A stretch of DNA of 64,000 nucleotides from Cycas panzhihuaensis (lineage: Eukaryota > Cycadophyta). Location: positions 16,306,001 through 16,370,000 of the forward strand of contig CM041465.1 of NCBI GenBank assembly GCA_023213395.1, in the 5' to 3' direction. The notes below the pieces were generated by a model. It saw only the letters and a program-made list of their open reading frames with translations. It did no database searches and was not told the DNA's origin. This document shows positions 1 through 10,332 of the stretch, in pieces. Made by a program: the position numbers and the translations under genes. The first letter of the stretch is position 1. Every line of letters begins with the position of its first letter.

Positions 1-156
1 CCTGCTTGACACTTTGATCATAATGTCTTACTTGTGTTCCTTCTTCTTCTTTCATCACAATTATAGATCTACCTCTATCACCATCTCCTTATTGATTGAT
101 TCCTACACCTTTCTCCATTGATCACACCATCTCCAAGTTTTGATTCTCTCATTCCC

Positions 157-561
157 ATGGCATTGAGTATCTTTATCGATAGGGGTAGTAGAGGAAACAC
201 AAGACTATCTGCTTTTGCTTGGGTGGCTTATGGCCAATTAGGAAGTCCCCTTCTTTCCATAGGTTTCTTCATACCTAGGGAAAACAATAATGAAGTTGAA
301 TACTTTACAATTATAGGAGATTTATTAGATGTATCTCACTTTTACCTCAGACCTATTACTTTATATGCCAATTCTCAAGTTGTGGTTTATTAGTTAGTTG
401 GGATCTACCAAGTCCACTCTCCATGACTCATTCTTTTGTATCATCAGGCCTCATCATTATTGTCTCTGTTTACCTCAGTAACCATCCAATATATATCATG
501 TTCTTTTAATCTCAAAGCTGATGCTCTTGTTTCTTTAATCCTTGATGATCATGTTGATTAA
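157..561 (+). pseudogene. Additional RNase H domain of element H, broken
   Basis: A single frame of 135 codons with two in-frame stops (391-393 and shortly after) reads as an RNase H fold. It opens with IFIDRGSRGN (first catalytic Asp), continues with NNEVEY (catalytic Glu) and YANSQVVVY, where the third acidic residue is Asn instead of Asp, and ends with NLKADALVSLIL, typical of the RNase H C-terminus. Matching domains occur in B (20,782-21,204) and F (29,900-30,321). Tat-lineage elements are known to carry a second RNase H besides the one fused to RT, which fits. The start chosen is the ATG two codons before the conserved strand. It cannot be active. Confidence 0.72.
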
Positions 562-596
562 TTTCCTTTTTCTAACTAGGGGTTCCCCACTCCAGA

Positions 597-1184
597 ATGA
601 GTATAAACTACCACTCTGGAATGAGTATAAACTACAACTCTACGATGAGTATAAACTATCAGTTTACTAAGACTATAAGTTTGGATAGTTGTAAGATTAT
701 AGCAATAGGTATGAGATTAAAGTGAGATATATGAAAGGGCTAGACCCACATGGGAATCTTGGGCCATGGAGGATCTTGGTAGGGGCAAGTTCTTGAAAGC
801 TTCTTGCCCCTAGCAGGAACCAATGAAGAATCCAATATACTCGGTTAATTAGTCATTTATTAAGTGAGATTAGTTTTGTTTGCTAAATGACCTACTTCCC
901 TCATGGTATACTATATGAGTATAGGATTGTACTATGATTATATAATCTATTAGGGGTACAATGTGAGTTATATGAGATTCCTTTTAGAAGATTTATATTA
1001 CTCTATCTTCTGCTTTTATAAACTTATTACCATTTGTGTTCCAGATGATTTTAAGTTTATAAAAATAGAATAAGTAAACCTTTTACTTACCCCATTTTAA
1101 TCTTTTGTTTATCTCATACTTTCCATTTCTCCCCTAATCCTATCTTTCTTAAACCATACTACTCTGAAATGAGTATAAACTACC
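597..1184 (+). repeat. Dispersed copies of the ATGAG..TAAACTA motif in element H
   Basis: The motif ATGAGTATAAACTA occurs at 597, 621 and 645 in a tight cluster of about 24-bp units, and again at 1,169, where the context TGAAATGAGTATAAACTACC is nearly that of the post-pol motif in B, F and G. The third copy runs into an imperfect hairpin (AACTATC with GATAGTT, about 653-696). The rest of 662-1,168 is AT-rich with no gene that I can support. The segment 1,185-1,526 is also non-coding and contains short repeated GATCCATGATACATGATC-like words near 1,445-1,480. Confidence 0.6.
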
Positions 1185-1526
1185 ATGTATATAGTATGGA
1201 AGAAACCAAAAAAAAATACATAACCATGAAAGAACAAAAAAAAGTAAAAATGATAAAAATCATTGCATTTTTCCTTAAATAACTCACGCTAGTGAATGTA
1301 TCCTATGCTCACATATAAATAGGAATAAGAGGAACAAAGGGTTTAGAGATAAGTAATCATACACAAGTTTTAATAGAAAGAAGATCAATATATACATGAT
1401 GACAAAAATATAGTACATATGTCACCTAAGTAACCCATCATACTTGATCCATGATACATGATCCATGATCCATTATATATGACACATGATATATACAACT
1501 TGAGGCTTATAAAATACCTCACATCA

Positions 1527-3260
1527 TCATCCTACCTCCCAGACAACATATGACTCATCCATGTGATCCCTAATGAGATCCCTAAGTTATGTTTGGATCT
1601 CCCATCGGTTTCCTACTGGAAGTCTCCCCACAAGAAGACTCTCCTCTAGGTGGGAGATGGCGTCACTCCTACTAAACTGTACTGCTAGTTGATGGCATAT
1701 ACCTGGATTTTTCCTAAGCTAATGTCATCCTTTGTAGGTGTCTCCTCTCCTCATCACCTGCCTTTAGCTCCATCTCCTACCTTTGCAGCTTCATCTACAT
1801 ATCTATGCATAGGTCTCGAGCTCTCAAAGCATGGCGATACTAGTCTATATGGTGCCCCAACATTTTGTGATCCACCACGTTCTAAGTAGATGCCTCATCT
1901 ACTGTTCAAACGTAGGGGAAGATCACCTCCAGGATCCTTTGTACCTCTCTCAAGGTAATTATCTCATCACCTGTCTAATGGAAATATGTCATATATAGTT
2001 AGTCTTTTGGAGAAGAAAACAAACTTTAAAAGTAAAAGAAATATAATTTGATGCAAGAAACTAATTAATCAAATCACATACCTAGAGATTTGCCTCCTAC
2101 TAGCTCTTTGCCTACCACCTCACTAGTTGGTGGTGCCTCTCCTCCCTATAGCTCCTAATGAGCCTCCTGTATAGCTCCTCCATCACCAGTTATAACAACT
2201 CCATCCCTGGCCTATTCATTAATAGGTCCTAGCTCCATACTTTGGATGGAGCCCCCTCTCTTCTCCATAAGTGCCTCACCTCCCTGTCTAAGCACCTGTT
2301 GGCTACTACTCGCTCTACCACTAGAGGAGGCACCTCCTCTACCTCTTTATCTTGCGTCCTCTCCTCTATTAGCATGTCTACCACCATGACCCCCTCTGTT
2401 GCATCTTCCTCCTCTCCGTACCCATGCTACTAGAGCCTCCTCAGCTGCTTCCCTCTCTACGGCATCCATCTCATCATTGCTACATACTGGAAGCCCAGTA
2501 TATGCATCATCGATGAGCTATCTCCTCATCATCTTGCTCAGTATGGGATTGTGAGTCATCCTCATGATAATCGCTAGCCTATTATGGATCCTTGATCTCA
2601 TATGCCACCTGTTCATGCCTAGATCCATCAATGTCAATGCCCCTGGCTCTCCTATTGGCCACATTAAGGGAATATAGTCGTAAATCCAACACATCAAGAT
2701 CAAACTATAAGAGAAGCCACCTTTGCCTATCCTCTAGATTTTGTATAACCAGTGATTGATGCTATTTGCCATGTACTACCCCCAGTTAATCTAAATCCCT
2801 CACTCACATTGTGGTATGACCCCTATCCACTAAATTAGTATCCCCATAAAATTCTGTGTCTTGGTAATCTAGTATATGATGATGAAAGTAATGATCCTCC
2901 TCACCACCAAAACTCCTTGTCAAGTAGGCATTGCATGCTATCTGTGACTCCTCGTTCATCACTCTAATTAAGCATACTCTCTCTCCATGCCAACTCACTC
3001 TAATGATCCTCCCTACATCCTGTGGAGTAATCTCTAGGTCTCCAATACCACGAACTCTAAACATGTGATGCCCCAGTATCCAGCAACTCATAAAGTCATG
3101 CAACACCTTATGCTCCATGACTAACTAGGTGGAAGCATTGGCTACTTACCAGGCCACACACTCGTAAGATCCCCCATCCTGCCTCATTAAGCTGACTCAC
3201 TAACTCTTTGATGGTAACTCCCTTGTTTTTATGAGTATCAACTTTGTCTAAAGCTTTCAT
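1527..3260 (-). pseudogene. Antisense plant-mobile-domain-like gene of element H, broken
   Basis: Read on the - strand from ATG 3,260, the protein begins with a segment ending in RVCGL, shifts frame, then continues from 3,118 with HMFRVRGIGDLEITPQDVGR, which has the [H]xFxLxxGExTITLxDV pattern of the plant mobile domain. A later stretch (GKGGFSYSLILMCW... to NRWHM) aligns with F and B (GRGGLSYSTLL...VHRW). The C-terminal part is Gly/Arg-rich, then helical, and ends in a TGA at 1,527. Several frameshifts and stops are present. Antisense genes between pol and the 3' LTR are known from Tat elements such as maize Grande. Its role is unknown. Confidence 0.65.
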
Positions 3261-4090
3261 TCTAGAAAATATAATTTGTTAGCATCTACTCTAAATCAAA
3301 GACTTCATATGATTAGGAGAAACTTTTAAAATTCTAAAAATATGTCTGATAAATTGAAAAACATAGTTTCACTATGAAAAATATGATCTCACTATAAAAA
3401 AATGTGATTTCATAGTGAAAAACACGACTTCTTATGATGGCCAAAATAGTGAAGTCATGTTTTTCACTATTTGATTATATTTTTCATTACAAAGTCATGT
3501 TTTTAATATAATGCCAACACTTTTTGCACTGTATTATCACATTTTTTATCATAAATTAAAACAAAAAAATGAATTGTTTCACTCACCGAGTACCTCACTC
3601 ACTGCTCCATTATCCTCTGTCTCATGCTATGGTGCTCATTACCTAGCCAATAAATCTTGAAATCCTTCTCAAACAGAGGAAAATCACCTCAAGAATGCTC
3701 CCTTTTCCTCCATCCTCGTAAAAATGAATTAATTTCCTTATTAATTTTCCTACATATAGGGGGGCCTTTTTGGCCCTTTTTGCTTATGAAATCCTTTAGA
3801 CTAACCATTGAATCTACCAAAATAAAGTATACTCTAATTCAATCATAATCGCCTCTAAATTTATGCTGAAGTATCATAAACATGTTCTTTTTTACTTTGA
3901 TAAAGTTCATGATATTTAAAGGTTATTCAAGCTCCTTTTTTATTCTCTTGTTGAAGTTTGATTGATTGTTCAGTCCTATTTAATGCAATAATATGCTTAT
4001 CTTTGATAGGACTAAGACTCTAAGCTTTTAGGTTCCTGTTGAGAAGTCTAAACTAGGATAGGATAATAAACTCTAAGCTTTTTTCCACTT
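3261..4090. other. AT-rich upstream region of the H antisense gene, with strong inverted repeats
   Basis: No gene is visible. The clearest structure is an 18-bp inverted repeat with one G-T wobble: AGTGAAAAACACGACTTC at 3,414-3,431 and its partner at 3,451-3,468, with a 19-nt loop. Smaller hairpins flank it, for example CATAGT-TTC-ACTATG near 3,363-3,377. The structure lies about 154 nt upstream of the ATG of the antisense gene, the same relative position as the hairpin clusters in B and F. A run TTATATTTTCTAG just before that ATG could be a 3' splice site. The segment 3,540-4,090 holds no recognisable feature apart from AT-rich sequence. Confidence 0.55.
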
Positions 4091-4545
4091 GTTAATGAGT
4101 ATAAACTATGACAAGACTAAACTCTAAGTTTCTATTTCCTTGTTAATGAGTATAAACTATGATAAGACCTCACTCCAAATTTTCTTCCACCTATTAATAA
4201 GCTAAAACTATGATAGGATCGATGCTCTGAGGCCTCCACACTTGTTAATGAGCTTAAACTATGATAGGGATCCCTCTAAATTTGATTGTTAATGAGGTTA
4301 AAAGATGATAATCAGCCTATGAAAGCCCTTACCCCATTAATGAGACTAAACTATAATGGGTTCACTTTGAAAAGTCACATGTTAACGAGCTTAAACTATG
4401 ACAGTCTACCCTTTTTGCTCTAGCAAAAAGATTTCACTCTGAAAAGTCACCTATTAACGAGCTTAAACTATGACAATCCATCCTTTTTGCTCCAATAAAA
4501 GGATTTCCCTCTAATACTTGGTTAGTAAGAGATAAACTATGACTA
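4091..4545 (+). repeat. Nine-unit degenerate array of GTTAATGAGCTTAAACTATGA
   Basis: Units start near 4,091, 4,142, 4,193, 4,243, 4,287, 4,337, 4,381, 4,452 and 4,520, spaced mostly 44-71 bp. The core AATGAGCTTAAACTA closely matches the single post-pol motif ATGAGCCTAAACTACC of elements B, F and G. Spacer sequences are only partly alike; two of them share a TTTTTGCTC...GCAAAAAG-type inverted repeat and a GAAAAGTCAC word. The array lies between the antisense gene and the 3' LTR of element H. No coding sequence crosses it. Confidence 0.75.
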
Positions 4546-4652
4546 AGTGTATAGTAGAAGTCCCATCTAATTTTTAGGCAGTAGATAGTATTTATTTGAA
4601 GGTGAAAGTCCCATCCAATTTGTAGGCATTAGGTAAATTTTTGATAACAGTA

Positions 4653-4905
4653 GGCACCTAGTTCTTTTAGGTGAGTAGACAAATATAATGATGTTTATGC
4701 ATTGAATACCTAGTCCTTTTGGGTAATGTGGTGGATACCTAGTCCTTTTGGGTAACGTGGTGGATACCTAGTCCTTTTGAGTAACACGATAGGTACCCAA
4801 TCCTTTTAGGTAATTTGATGGATGCCCAATACTTTTGGGTAAGATATGTGAATGACATCTCTTTTGGTCAAGGTTACTTAGTCCTTTTGAGTAACTCTAC
4901 CAATA
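4653..4905 (+). repeat. Tandem 29-30 bp repeat built on TACCTAGTCCTTTTGGGTA
   Basis: About five contiguous units run from 4,704 to 4,845, with outlying copies near 4,653 and 4,879. Each unit contains TACCTAGTCCTTTTGGGTA, whose ends (TACC/GGTA) can pair, followed by a variable AAYGTGGTGGA spacer. Just before, at 4,560-4,640, a pair of about 50-bp repeats beginning AAGTCCCATC is visible. The arrays end roughly 180 bp before the polypurine tract of element H. Confidence 0.75.
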
Positions 4906-5078
4906 GAAGTTCTTTGAATTAAGTTGTAATGTAGATTTCATTTCACCATAGAAGAATAATACCCTATCATCTAAACATTTCATTAGTTCCAATCACTTTC
5001 ACTAGAATAACAAACACCCACATCATTGCCACCTCTCACCATCCTATGTCTTTCTCTAGAATAGAAGCCTCAGGTGCT

Positions 5079-5089
5079 AAGGGGGTAAA
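5079..5089 (+). other. Polypurine tract of element H
   Basis: AAGGGGGTAAA lies directly before TGTTTTACTAAATCTTAGCC. The context GTGCTAAGGGGG matches GCTAAGGGGGCAG before the 3' LTR of B and GCCAAGGGGGTAG before that of F. It marks the priming site of plus-strand synthesis and sets the start of the 3' LTR. Confidence 0.6.
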
Positions 5090-7485
5090 TGTTTTACTAA
5101 ATCTTAGCCTCCTTAGTTGTATTTGGATTATGCTAGTAAATTGATGCATGCTTATGGTTGTATTGATGATGATTGATATATGTTGATCCATTTGATGGAT
5201 TGGGCCTTATTTTATTAAAATCATGTGTTATTATTGATTAATGAAATGTAATAAATGATAATATGGCTTGTATTCCTATTATTCCACTGATGACATAAAC
5301 TATGGCATTAAAGTTTTCTTTTATGACCAACTTAATCCTAAGCTTCTTTTAAAGATCATTATTTTTATCTTGTTTTTTAGATTTCACCCATGTTTTTGTT
5401 ATTTATCACCTTTTGGGCCTGTACTTAATGCATTTCATCTAATTTTGGGCTTATTTACTCTCTAATGAATTCAATTTTATGACTGTAAACTCACTAAATA
5501 TCATTTTTTGATCAAATTCTTACTTTACTAAAATCACATTTTTCACCCTGTCAAAAACATGATTGATCACATTTTTAGAATAAAATCACATTTTTGGTAG
5601 GTGAAAAATATGACTGATCACATTTTTCACTATCATGCAATAGAAAATTAGGCTAGTGTGCCAAAATTTTGCATGTTGCCACCCATATTTGATGGGATCT
5701 AGTCCTCTCGCTACTCAGAAGTATTAAGAGAGTCATTGTGGATTGGAATTAGAAGAAAAGAAATGATTCTTACTCTAATGTAGTGAGATTTTGTGAAGTT
5801 TATTGAGAATTCTTGAGGACTACTAATGTAGCTTCAAAGACTTGATTTTATAAAGTCTATTAGGTGAAATCTCAAAGAAGTTTTATTGTTATATTACTAT
5901 TACTTGATTGTTGATGGTCTAAACTTCCATTTTCTTGTATCTTCATCAATTTTTATCTTTAAACTTCTCTTGATTTGGTAAGATCTTTTCTATTGGATTT
6001 CAAGCTTGTTTCATGAAGTTTTGAAGGTAACTTTGACTCATAATTGTTTCCTTTCATTGGTTGATTGCTATTGTACTTTTATTTAGACTTTTATTACTAA
6101 AATTATATGTTGAAAGGTATGTCCTTTGTGGGGTTCCTTAAGGATAGACTGGGGTGAGGCATGGTCATCTCTCCACCCTACATCTAGCTACTTCTTCCCA
6201 CCTTCTGATATCAGCCTATATTTCAATTAGATTACTATTCTTGTTTGGTGTTTTTGGGCTCTTGTTTGGCCTCTTTTTAGACTGTTTATGCTTTCGTCTT
6301 TGCTCTTATTTTGAAGAAAAGTGTATGGAAAAGTTAGTCAAGTGAAAAAGAAATTACCATTTTGAGGCACTCTTTATAATAGGAAAGGAATACTTGTCTT
6401 ACATCTATCATTGCATGCACTTTTATTTTCAAGTTGGCTTTTGTATCTTGAGAACCAAAAGTTGATGGTATTGTTTCGTTGGAGTATTTTTTATTTTCAG
6501 CTTTCATATTAGGTTTAAGGATTCCTTTTGGAGATTTCACTACTCCAATCATGATAGAACCTTTTATTGGTCTTGCATGGATGATTATTGCTTAGATTAA
6601 TGACTTGTCCATGATCTCATAAGTCTGAAAATTATCAGTAAATAGTAGTAGTTTCCTTTAAGAATCTCTCTTTATATGCATTATTTTATCACTTTTAAAA
6701 GAATTAGTTACATGTATCAAGGTTCGACCATATTAACTAGTGTTGCATGTTGATTAATCTATTTTAATGAGAAATTTACATAAAGATCATGTGGTTATTT
6801 TCAGATTTTAAGTAGCATCATCTCTTTTGAAGTAAAGTGTGCATGTAGGAAAGCCATCTTATAGCTGTATGTGCATCATTTACTTTTTGAAAAAAAAAGA
6901 AAAAAATAAAAATAAAAAGACTTATATGCATAGTTTCTACTTTGTTTATTTGTGACTTTATTATAAAAAATAAAAACAAAAAAGACATTAATGTGAGTTT
7001 GATCTTATGGTTTCTTTAATTACATTGTCTTACTTTCTTGGCTTTGCATCTTTGCAATAACATCAAGACCTAAAAACCTAAACAAGATAAGCTATTGTTT
7101 CTATTAGCTTACCCTCTCCCACATCTTAGTAAAACTCAAAAGGTTAAAATAATTACAAGAGAGGAATCCCTAGGAAAGACATTGAAGATATTGTAAGTGC
7201 AGCTCTGAATTTAGAACTCCTTTGTTAAGTCATGTAGGTCAGTGGATTCTATCACTCCATTTCACATCCATACCTTTCATTTTACCCACTCTAACTTAGG
7301 TAGGAGGTACTACTAGATGAAGACTCCTCCTTAGGAGTTAGGCAAAGATGGTCCTTTAGGTCTTTTTTTGAGCTTTGTGTTAAATCTTCCTAAAGCCCTA
7401 GACCATCTTTCTACCAATCTTGTTGAGGATCCAACCCAAGACCCCCTATAACACCATCACCTTTCTGTTGATTAAACTAGGGACT
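5090..7485 (+). repeat. 3' LTR of element H, right end uncertain
   Basis: The sequence begins TGTTTTACTAAATC immediately after the polypurine tract. Its length of about 2.4 kb up to the start of copia homology fits the 2.6-3.1 kb LTRs of the related elements, but there is no second copy in the window, so the right end and target duplication are not proven. It is AT-rich and has no gene. Inside, at 5,520-5,640, words of the type ATCACATTTTTCAC recur. At 7,344-7,410 there is an imperfect inverted repeat (AAAGATGGTCCTTTAGG with CCTAAAGCCCTAGACCATCTTT). Confidence 0.5.
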
Positions 7486-7569
7486 GACCTTAAACCACTA
7501 ACCTCTATACTAGAGGTTATGACAACAAGGGGTAGAATGATTGAGAGAGGATAAACCTCTAGGGACACA

Positions 7570-10327
7570 TCGAGATCAAAGTTAAAAATCTAGAAGATTA
7601 AGCTTAGATGTTGGCACTGCAATAAGATAGCTCACCTCAAGAAGGATTGCTACAAAAGGAAGGAATTCAAGAAAAAGGAAGATCTTACCAAGGAGGCTAA
7701 TTAGGTGGAGTTGAATTAAGGTACAAATGATGATGTCTTAGTTGCTTATAATGTTTCATATTATCATCATGATTGGTTATTAGATTCAGGTGCTTCACAC
7801 CACGTGTCTAAACAGGAGTTGGTTTTCATTGTACCAACCTCTTGATGGTGGTGATATGCTTATGGAAAATGAAGTTTCTTGTAAGACAATGGGAATTGGT
7901 AGTATCAAAATTAAAATATTTGATGGTGTAGTGAGAACATTAACTGAAGTTAGACATGTACTTGATCTAAAAAATAATTTGATTTCCTTGGGTGAACTAG
8001 CTTCTGGTGGTTATAAGTACACAGGTCATGAAGGAGTCTTAAATGTGTCAAAGGGTGCCTTGGTTATTATGAAAGCCTTAAAGAAAGGAAACCTTTACTT
8101 TTTAGTAGGAAGCATAGATGTTAGCCATACAGATACAACATCAAAGACTACAAAAGATCTAGCTCAGTTGTGGCATCAGAGACTTGGGAACATGAGTGAG
8201 AGAGGACTTAAGGTGCTGATGAATTGTAAGTTGCTTCCTAACTTGCAGCTTTTAGATTTAGACTTTTGTAAATATTATATTTTTAGAAAGTGGTGTAGAC
8301 TCATGTTTAAAGTAGGGAGTCACACTAGTAAAGGTGTTCTAGATTATGTACATTCAAATGTGTGGGGACCAACCCATGTAATATCTTATGGAAGATCATT
8401 ATAGATTGCCACATTTATAGATGATTGCTCTAGAAAGTTATGGGTCTATTTTTTAAAAAGAAAATTTAAAGTTTTTAGTGTGTTTAAGCAATTCAAGGCT
8501 CTAGTTGAGAAGTGTACTAGTAGGTCAATCAAATATTTAAGAAATGATAATGGAGGTGAATTCAACTCCTTAGATTTTGAGAACTATTATAGAGAAGATG
8601 GGATCAAAAGGCATAAGATTACTAGATATACACCACAACAGAATGGCATAGTTGAGCACATGAATAGGACACTCTTAGAAAGAGCAAGAGGTATGCTAAG
8701 TAATGTAGGAGTGGATCAAGGCTTATGGGTAGAAGTTATTCAAACATCTTGTTATTTAGTAAAGAGGTCACCATCACTTGCAATAGACTGCAAGATTCTT
8801 GAAGAGGTATGGACTAGATAACCATGTGACTATTCAAATTTGAAAGGTTTTGGTTGTGATGCTTATGCCTTGACTAATAAAAGTCAATGTTTAAAGTTAG
8901 AACCAAAATCTAAGAGATGTATCTTTGTTGGTTATGGTGATAGAGATGGTGTGAAGGGATATAGGTTGTGGGATCCTACTACCAACAAAATCACTATTAA
9001 TAGAGATGTTATATTTGATGAATTTCCCTTTCTAAAATTAGATAGTATAGAAATTGAAGTGAAATAAGAGTAGAAAGTTTTACATCAACAAGTCAAGCTT
9101 GAGACCCAACCATATTTGGAAATAGAATATCAAGAAGACCTTTATGAAAATCAATCTGTAATAGATTTATAGGAGGATGTGGACACTCCTCCACCAACTA
9201 TTAGAAGATCTACATGAGTCAGTCATCCACCTAACAGGTATAGACCTTCTATTTCTATTACTTTAGTTTCCAATTATGGTAAGCTTATATGTTATTAGGA
9301 AGTAGTAGATGATATCCATAATGAGAAGTGGAAGAGGGCTATGCAGGAAGAGATAAATGCTTTGAAGAAAAATAATTCATGGGACTTGGTAGAACTTCCA
9401 TATGGCAGGAAGACTATTGGTTGCAAGTGGATTTTCAAGAAGAAAATAGATGTTGATGGAAAGGTTAATAAATATAGGGCAAGACCAGTGGCTAAAGGTT
9501 TTGTACAAAAAATAGGTATTGATTTTCATGAGATCTTTTCACTAGTTATCAAACTTGTTTCAATTCAAGTTCTATTAGCATTAGTAGCTTCTCTTGATTT
9601 GAAGTTGGACCAGCTAGATATAAAAATAAATTTTCTACATGGAGATTTAGATGAGGAGATCTATATAGATCAACCAAAAGGGTTTGTACATGATGGTAAG
9701 GAAAGACTTATTTGTAGGCTGAAGAAATCATTGTATGGCCTAAAGCAATCACCTAGGTAATGGTATAGGAAGTTTGATGCCTTCATGGAGAGCTAAATTT
9801 TTAAAAGAAGTGAGTATGATCATTGTGCTTACTTTAAATTCCTAGACAATGGCTTATTCATTATCTTGGTATTGTATGTTGATGACATGCTGGTTATAAG
9901 AAAGAGCATGGTAGGAATCAACAAGTTAAAGGCTCAAATGGCTAGGACTTTTGATATGAAGGATCTAGGAGCTACAAAATAAATCTTAGGTATGGAGATA
10001 CATAGAGATAGGAAAAATGGTAAGCTATAGATATCACAACAAAAATATATGGAGAAGGTAGTAACCAGGTTTGGTATGGCAAATGTGAAACTAGTGAGTA
10101 TCCTGTTGGCTTCCCATTTCAAGCTTTCTTCAAGTATGAGTTCTAGTAATAATGAAGAAAAGGATTATATGTCTCATGTACCTTATGCCAGTGTAGTAGG
10201 AAGTTTGATGTATGCCATGGTATGTATGAGACTTGGCATTTCACATACAGTCAATGTAGTTAGTAGGTTTATGGCAAATCCAGGAAAGAAACATTGGACA
10301 ATAGTCAAATAGGTGCTTTGGTATTTG
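7570..10327 (+). pseudogene. Copia Gag zinc knuckle-protease-integrase-reverse transcriptase of element A, broken
   Basis: Domains in order: a knuckle CWHCNKIAHLKKDC near 7,610 (Gly-His of the usual pattern altered to Ala-His), protease WLLDSGASHHV near 7,770, pre-integrase LWHQRLGNMSERGL at 8,170, integrase with the first catalytic Asp apparently lost (YVHSNVWGP for the usual SDLWGP) and YLRNDNGGEF and NGIVEHMNRTL kept, then RT with KYRARPVAKGF, DIKINFLHGDLDEEIY, YGLKQSPR and LYVDDMLVI near 9,870. The order PR-INT-RT is diagnostic of Ty1/copia; the wording fits the Tnt1/Tork group. More than ten stops or shifts interrupt it. It is not functional. Confidence 0.92.
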
Positions 10328-10332
10328 AGGGG
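10328..10332. repeat. Target site duplication of element B, left copy (AGGGG)
   Basis: AGGGG directly precedes the LTR and is repeated at 24,202-24,206 directly after the second LTR. Joining the flanks without one copy restores the copia RNase H reading frame, which proves insertion of B into A. Confidence 0.92.

Larger units (their letters stand above)
1..7485 (+). mobile_element. Element H: 3' part of a degenerate Tat-like Ty3/gypsy retrotransposon
   Basis: From left to right this stretch holds an RNase H-like domain, copies of the ATGAG..TAAACTA motif, an antisense plant-mobile-domain-like gene, two repeat arrays, a polypurine tract and the start of an LTR. Elements B and F carry the same parts, so this is the 3' half of a related element on the + strand. 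Its gag and pol would lie left of the window. The order differs from B and F, because here the RNase H comes before the antisense gene. Sequence similarity to B and F is low, so H is a separate and older subfamily. The right end is uncertain; copia homology begins near 7,490. Confidence 0.6.

Noticed and set aside
4091-4905. Regularly spaced repeats resembling a CRISPR array
   Set aside because: Plant nuclear DNA; the repeats are degenerate, the spacers are related to each other, and there are no cas genes.
7344-7410. A small foldback (MITE-like) element
   Set aside because: No target duplication and no terminal repeats at the outer ends; only a local stem.
118-7485. A host gene in the left 7 kb
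   Set aside because: All recognisable coding pieces are retrotransposon RNase H or the antisense gene; no exon-like frame with a host domain is visible.
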